Assembly: GCA_900313015.1 (NCBI GenBank)
Contig: OMPR01000013.1
Span: forward strand, 746,850 to 810,849
DNA: 64,000 nt
From: Rhodobacteraceae bacterium EL53
Lineage (GTDB): Bacteria; Pseudomonadota; Alphaproteobacteria; Rhodobacterales; Rhodobacteraceae
Reading direction: 5' to 3'
Shown: piece by piece, positions 61,301-64,000 of the stretch
Numbering within the stretch: position 1 is the stretch's first letter
Layout of the letters: the number at the start of each line of letters is the position of its first letter
Made by a program: the position numbers and the translations under genes
Notes under the pieces: model-generated
What the model was told of the DNA's origin: nothing
The model's database searches: none
Seen by the model: the letters and a program-made list of their open reading frames with translations, nothing else

Positions 61301-63457
61301 GCCGGAGAGGGCACACAGGATAAGGCCCAATCCTTCATCAATTTTGCCCTTGCCGCTGACGACGATATTGAGTTTCTGGAGGTTCATTCTTCGGTCAGCA
61401 CCGCCACAACCCGCAGTCTGACCGGGAATGCACTGGCGCAAACCATTACGGGACACGACGGTAAGAACACCCTGCGTGACGGGGCAGACGGCATGGCCGG
61501 TGCCGCCGACACCATGAGGGGGCTGGACGGCGATGACACCTACCGGGTGAATAACTCGGCGGCTGTCGTTGAGGAAAACACCGGCGAAGGCACCGACCGC
61601 GTCATCACCTATGTCAACTATGCTTTGGGGGCGGGTCAGGAGATCGAGCGGCTGCAGACCAGCTCTTCTACAGGCACCGACACGCGCAGCCTGCAGGGCA
61701 ACGAGCTGTCTCAGTACATTCTGGGCAACAACGGCAGAAACACCCTGCGTGACGGGGCAGATGGCATGGCTGGTGCCGCTGACACGATGGTGGGCCTGCA
61801 GGGCGATGATACCTACCGGGTGAATAACTCAGGCACTGAAGTGCGCGAAAAGGTAGGTGAAGGCACCGACCGCGTTATCACCTATGTCAACTATGCGCTG
61901 GGGGCGGGGCAAGAGATCGAGCGCTTGCAGACCGGCTCCTCGCCCGGCACCAGCACGCGCAGCCTGCAAGGGAACGAGCTGTCTCAGTACATTCTGGGCA
62001 ACAACGGCAGAAACACCCTGCGCGATGGCGCGGATGGCGTGGCGGGCGCGGCCGACACAATGGTCGGTCTGGGCGGCGATGACACCTACCGCGTGAATAA
62101 CTCGGCCGCGGAAGTGCGCGAAAAGGTCGGCGAAGGCACCGACCGCGTCATCACCTATGTCAACTATGCCCTGGGCGCCGGACAAGAAATCGAGCGCCTG
62201 CAGACCAGTTCGTCCACGGGCACTGACACACGCAGCCTGCAGGGTAACGAGCTGGCCCAGTACATTGTGGGCAACAACGGCAGAAACACCCTGCGCGATG
62301 GCGCGGATGGCGTGGCGGGCGCGGCCGACACAATGGTCGGTCTGGGCGGCGATGACACCTACCGCGTCAACAACTCGGCCGCGGAAGTGCGCGAAAAGGT
62401 CGGCGAAGGCACCGACCGCGTCATCACCTATGTCAACTATGCCCTGGGCGCCGGACAAGAAATCGAGCGCCTGCAGACCAGTTCGTCCACGGGCACCGAC
62501 ACACGCAGCCTGCAGGGTAACGAGCTGGCCCAGTACATTGTGGGCAACAACGGCAGAAACACCCTGCGCGATGGCGCGGATGGCGTGGCGGGCGCGGCCG
62601 ACACAATGGTCGGTCTGGGCGGCGATGACACCTACCGCGTCAACAACTCGGCCGCGGAAGTGCGCGAAAAGGTCGGCGAAGGCACCGACCGCGTCATCAG
62701 CTATGTCAACTATGCCTTGGGCGCCGGACAAGAGATCGAGCGCCTGCAGACCAGTTCGTCCACGGGTACGGATAACCTGAACCTGACAGGGAATGAGCTG
62801 GCGCAATATCTGTTGGGGAACGCGGGTGACAACTATTTGAAAACCGGTGGCGGCGCGGCCGATTACATGCGGGGTCTGGACGGCGACGATCGCTATCGGG
62901 TGTATAACTCGGGCGACAGCGTGGTCGAAAGCGCTGGCCAAGGCACCGACCGTGTCTATACGTCGGTCAATTATGCCCTGAATGCAGGATCACATGTGGA
63001 GTACCTGCAAACCAACGGATCCAGTGGCACAAGCAATATTGACCTGACAGGGAATGAACTGGCGCAAACCGTTATCGGCAACTCGGGCAACAACCGGATC
63101 GATGGCAAAGGTGGCTTGGATGTTCTCAGAGGGCTGGGGGGCAATGATATCTTTGTCTTCTCCAGTGCTTTGGGCGCAGGCAATATTGACACCGTCCTGG
63201 ACTTCAACACAGCTGACGATCAGTTCGAACTGGACACGGCAATCTTTTCGGCGCTGTCGCCGGGCACGCTGGCCACAAGCGCCTTTGTTGCAAATACAAC
63301 CGGGCAGGCCCAGGATGCATCGGATCGGATCATCTATAACACCACCGACGGAAGCCTGTTCTATGACGCAGACGGCAATGGCGCTGGAACGGCACTACAA
63401 TTCGCATCCCTATCTGCCGGTCTCAGCTTGTCAAATAGTGACTTTTTTATCGCCTAA
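58319..63457 (+). CDS. Giant RTX protein with serralysin-type metalloprotease domain and CHRD-like insert
   Basis: A 1,712-residue protein with no Sec signal, as expected for type I secretion. Residues 60-230 are an M10 serralysin-like protease: zinc site GHEIGHTLGMDHGHE (H156, H160, H166) and Met-turn YSIMTY (M185). Glycine-rich calcium repeats follow, e.g. GGSGNDSIVGNDGNNALNGG (from ~336) and GGGNDTIRGEGGIDVLYGQG. Residues ~785-925 are CHRD-like but with halves in reversed order. Residues 1033-1487 are five 91-residue repeats, then two diverged ones. The C-terminus (DFNTADDQFELDTAIF, ending SNSDFFIA) is the usual secretion end. Ribosome-binding site GGGAGG. No secretion ABC transporter is in the window. 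Confidence 0.88.
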   Translation: MAHEPDGVLDNGATPSTAVTLSGVTNIDAQLTGRKWTDYDLTYSFVDLASDISADYALLPSVIAGFSALSAAQETAARYWFDQYASISGLTFTELDGPEGALNEDEEATIRMFNNSNQATAFGYYPGNSAIAGDTYFGGTGDNPARYNFDWVTVGHEIGHTLGMDHGHEGLLLEPDNNSSEYSIMTYLTYVGDPGGINTAGPDNNPQTLMMADIQTIQYNYGANFGFNASNTTYTFSTTTGEMFVNGVGQVAGTGNKIFRTIWDGDGFDTYDLSNYTTDLLIDLRPGMHTDLDVGGNAQRADLDFFGTPNTHMARGHIFNAMQYNNDSRSLIESAIGGSGNDSIVGNDGNNALNGGSGDDTILGGEGNDTITDGLPSGGGASTQGNDIINAGAGNDIVRVNYVSGPGSYNGGADTDTLDIRGDNTAFIGVNAIDLGAASWTSWGSTFSQFEHITAGSGAHDITGSSDNNQVQAGGGNDTIRGEGGIDVLYGQGGIDQVFGGAGNDVILINTGDDGVGETYDGGADSDTIRVIAIGGGTIFNLRDDTVTSIERLDFTNLYNVSATVEMNASQVTLVEILATAHVGDTNKLNIFMNGASTLDLSGISISGFTEPGDGVMITGDTMLAQNIIGSMVNDTITGVGGENTIEGGLGNNDMDGGASRNDTASYAGAASGVTVDLGLTTAQNTGGAGTDTLTNFENLLGSANTDHLTGDNNDNRIEGGLEADTIMGLGGKDTLLGGEGDDLIKGGFGEDDLDGGLGTGDTLSFEGEERRIVVNMGPGSASALSTTIDVTMAPTTSAVLAAAELGNIYINVHTVDFTSGELRGQVGPILSDTTVGLVRTVVFENIALDPANEVPPVVSNASGIATLTMVDDNGTVTYSIGMVMGGIVNETLITGAHLHEAAAGSNGGVVANILGAGGVVSNSYERDTIANFENVIGGNGSDNLNGDALSNRLEGGRGYDTMDGGTGGPDTMVGGLGLDTYIIRNAGDTIIEVAGEGTQDKAQSFINFALAADDDIEFLEVHSSVSTATTRSLTGNALAQTITGHDGKNTLRDGADGMAGAADTMRGLDGDDTYRVNNSAAVVEENTGEGTDRVITYVNYALGAGQEIERLQTSSSTGTDTRSLQGNELSQYILGNNGRNTLRDGADGMAGAADTMVGLQGDDTYRVNNSGTEVREKVGEGTDRVITYVNYALGAGQEIERLQTGSSPGTSTRSLQGNELSQYILGNNGRNTLRDGADGVAGAADTMVGLGGDDTYRVNNSAAEVREKVGEGTDRVITYVNYALGAGQEIERLQTSSSTGTDTRSLQGNELAQYIVGNNGRNTLRDGADGVAGAADTMVGLGGDDTYRVNNSAAEVREKVGEGTDRVITYVNYALGAGQEIERLQTSSSTGTDTRSLQGNELAQYIVGNNGRNTLRDGADGVAGAADTMVGLGGDDTYRVNNSAAEVREKVGEGTDRVISYVNYALGAGQEIERLQTSSSTGTDNLNLTGNELAQYLLGNAGDNYLKTGGGAADYMRGLDGDDRYRVYNSGDSVVESAGQGTDRVYTSVNYALNAGSHVEYLQTNGSSGTSNIDLTGNELAQTVIGNSGNNRIDGKGGLDVLRGLGGNDIFVFSSALGAGNIDTVLDFNTADDQFELDTAIFSALSPGTLATSAFVANTTGQAQDASDRIIYNTTDGSLFYDADGNGAGTALQFASLSAGLSLSNSDFFIA
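61415..62779 (+). repeat. Five tandem 273-bp repeats in the RTX gene
   Basis: Units begin at 61415, 61688, 61961, 62234 and 62507, each 91 codons (SLQGNELAQYIVGNNGRNTL through GQEIERLQTSSSTGTDTR). Units 3-5 are almost identical at DNA level, even at silent positions; units 1 and 2 have drifted more. Two further diverged relatives follow to about 63120. Confidence 0.92.
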
Positions 63458-63469
63458 CGCCTGCAGAAG

Positions 63470-63640
63470 GGCTTTTGTTGCGTAAAAAGTGGTGAAGCCC
63501 GGCATTTCCCTTTCCGTAGGTGGGTTTATCCTGCGGGTATTGAAACAAGGGGCAAGCGCTGTGTAGCCGTTGTTGACGGCTGCACGACCTCGTCTGCCGC
63601 TCGGCACTGGCACCTATGTCATCTCCGGATCGAATCCACC
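63470..63640 (-). mobile_element. Short relic of the same IS5-type element
   Basis: GGGCTTTTGTTGCGTAAA, CCTGCGGGTATTGAAACAAG and GCTGTGTAGCCGTTG parallel the end of copy 2 (57231-57335), and CATCTCCGGATCGAATCCA parallels the transposase N-terminal coding region (57952 onward). Almost all of the transposase is gone. The remainder up to 63793 has no gene. Confidence 0.6.
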
Positions 63641-63793
63641 TTTTGGGACATTGCTACGCAATGGATCGACGGTGCTCCGCGCTGACCCGTTGTCTCGCAC
63701 CTTAGCTATCGCGTTGTATTAACAAGATGAATTTTTTAATAAGTCGCCCAGGCCTCATAGGAATATTTTTCTGGTGGTTTAGGGGAGACATAT

Positions 63794-63818
63794 AAAGGCC
63801 CCCGTTTTGAGGGCCTTT
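63794..63818. terminator. Bidirectional rho-independent terminator between convergent RTX genes
   Basis: AAAGGCCC and GGGCCTTT pair perfectly around a 9-base loop, with T-rich sequence on the right and A-rich sequence on the left. It serves both the gene ending at 63457 and the one ending at 63849. Confidence 0.8.
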
Positions 63819-63848
63819 TGGTGTTTGTGTTGGTGGTTTTTGCGATGA

Positions 63849-64000
63849 TTACACGAGGATGAAATCGGTTTCTGTCAAGGCCAGCCCCGTGGTGAGGGTC
63901 GCGAACTGTTGGGTCGTTCCGGCACCGTTGCCGTCGGCGTCATAGAGCAGAGCGCCGCTGTCGGTGTCGTAGATGATCCGATCATCGCTGTCCTGTGCCG
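63849..64000 (-). CDS. C-terminal end of a second RTX-family protein (partial)
   Basis: The last 50 codons of a minus-strand gene that continues past the right edge. The sequence DRIIYDTDSGALLYDADGNG, then GTTQQFATLTTGLALTETDF and ILV before the stop, closely parallels the end of the 58319 protein (DRIIYNTTDGSLFYDADGNG). This is the type I secretion end of RTX proteins, so a second secreted protein converges on the first. Confidence 0.85.
   Translation of the reverse strand, partial: AQDSDDRIIYDTDSGALLYDADGNGAGTTQQFATLTTGLALTETDFILV

Noticed and set aside
61829..62941. Long minus-strand open frame across the RTX repeats
   Set aside because: It is the antisense of the repeated, GC-rich RTX coding sequence; its own repeats only mirror those of the true gene.
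1..64000. CRISPR arrays, tRNA or rRNA genes
   Set aside because: None seen on reading both strands; the tandem repeats present are coding (RTX, hydrolase domain) or iteron-like, not spacer-separated.

Overview
The window looks like part of a large plasmid from a marine alphaproteobacterium of the Roseobacter group (Rhodobacterales). The evidence is a divergently arranged plasmid replicon at 24.5-28.4 kb (an RPA-type replication initiator, then parA and parB), relics of IS types common in that group, RTX-type secreted proteins and a large surface-polysaccharide block. This assignment rests on remembered protein families, not on a database search.

Layout. 0-18.6 kb holds catabolic and accessory genes: the C-terminal part of an oleate hydratase, a methyltransferase, an acetyltransferase, a divergent cupin/TetR pair, an AraC regulator divergent from a secreted amidohydrolase plus porin, a sulfatase divergent from a LysR regulator, a broken esterase, a Tat-exported amidohydrolase and a DUF900 lipoprotein. 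Several genes here are decayed (a LysR remnant, and an esterase with two internal stops). 18.7-24.4 kb is a mobile-element scrapyard. It contains a mutated IS5 copy, a GSCFA/PhyH gene pair, and fused fragments of IS3, IS110 and IS66 elements. 24.5-28.4 kb is the replicon, with a DnaA box, three 22-bp iteron-like repeats and an 18-bp palindrome after parB.

28.4-57.1 kb is the surface-glycan block. Ugd, a UDP-glucuronate-type epimerase, a priming sugar transferase, a second epimerase and a Wza-like export lipoprotein are followed by glmU-glmS. Next is a tightly coupled leftward operon: a CMP-sialate synthetase fused to a KdsC-like phosphatase domain, a GT42 sialyltransferase and an AGE-family 2-epimerase. 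Divergent from it, a long rightward operon encodes a small protein, a putative glycosyltransferase, NeuB, PseG, a hydrolase-TPR-ATP-grasp chimera, an epimerase, PseI, a 1,050-residue glycosyltransferase-like protein, and two broken tailoring genes (DUF4910-like and formyltransferase). A WbpA-like dehydrogenase and a capsule-type glycosyltransferase with TPR repeats close the block. Together GlmS, GlmU, AGE, NeuB, NeuA and GT42 could make and attach a sialic acid. PseG, PseI, the ATP-grasp domain and the (now broken) formyltransferase point to a second or modified nonulosonic acid.

57.2-64.0 kb holds a deletion derivative of the same IS5 element, a 1,712-residue RTX metalloprotease-like protein with five near-identical 91-residue repeats and a CHRD domain whose halves are in swapped order, a third IS5 relic, a two-way terminator, and the end of a second, converging RTX gene.

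The strongest candidates for something new are the hydrolase-TPR-ATP-grasp chimera inside the nonulosonate operon, the plasmid-borne sialylation pathway, and the permuted CHRD domain in the RTX protease.
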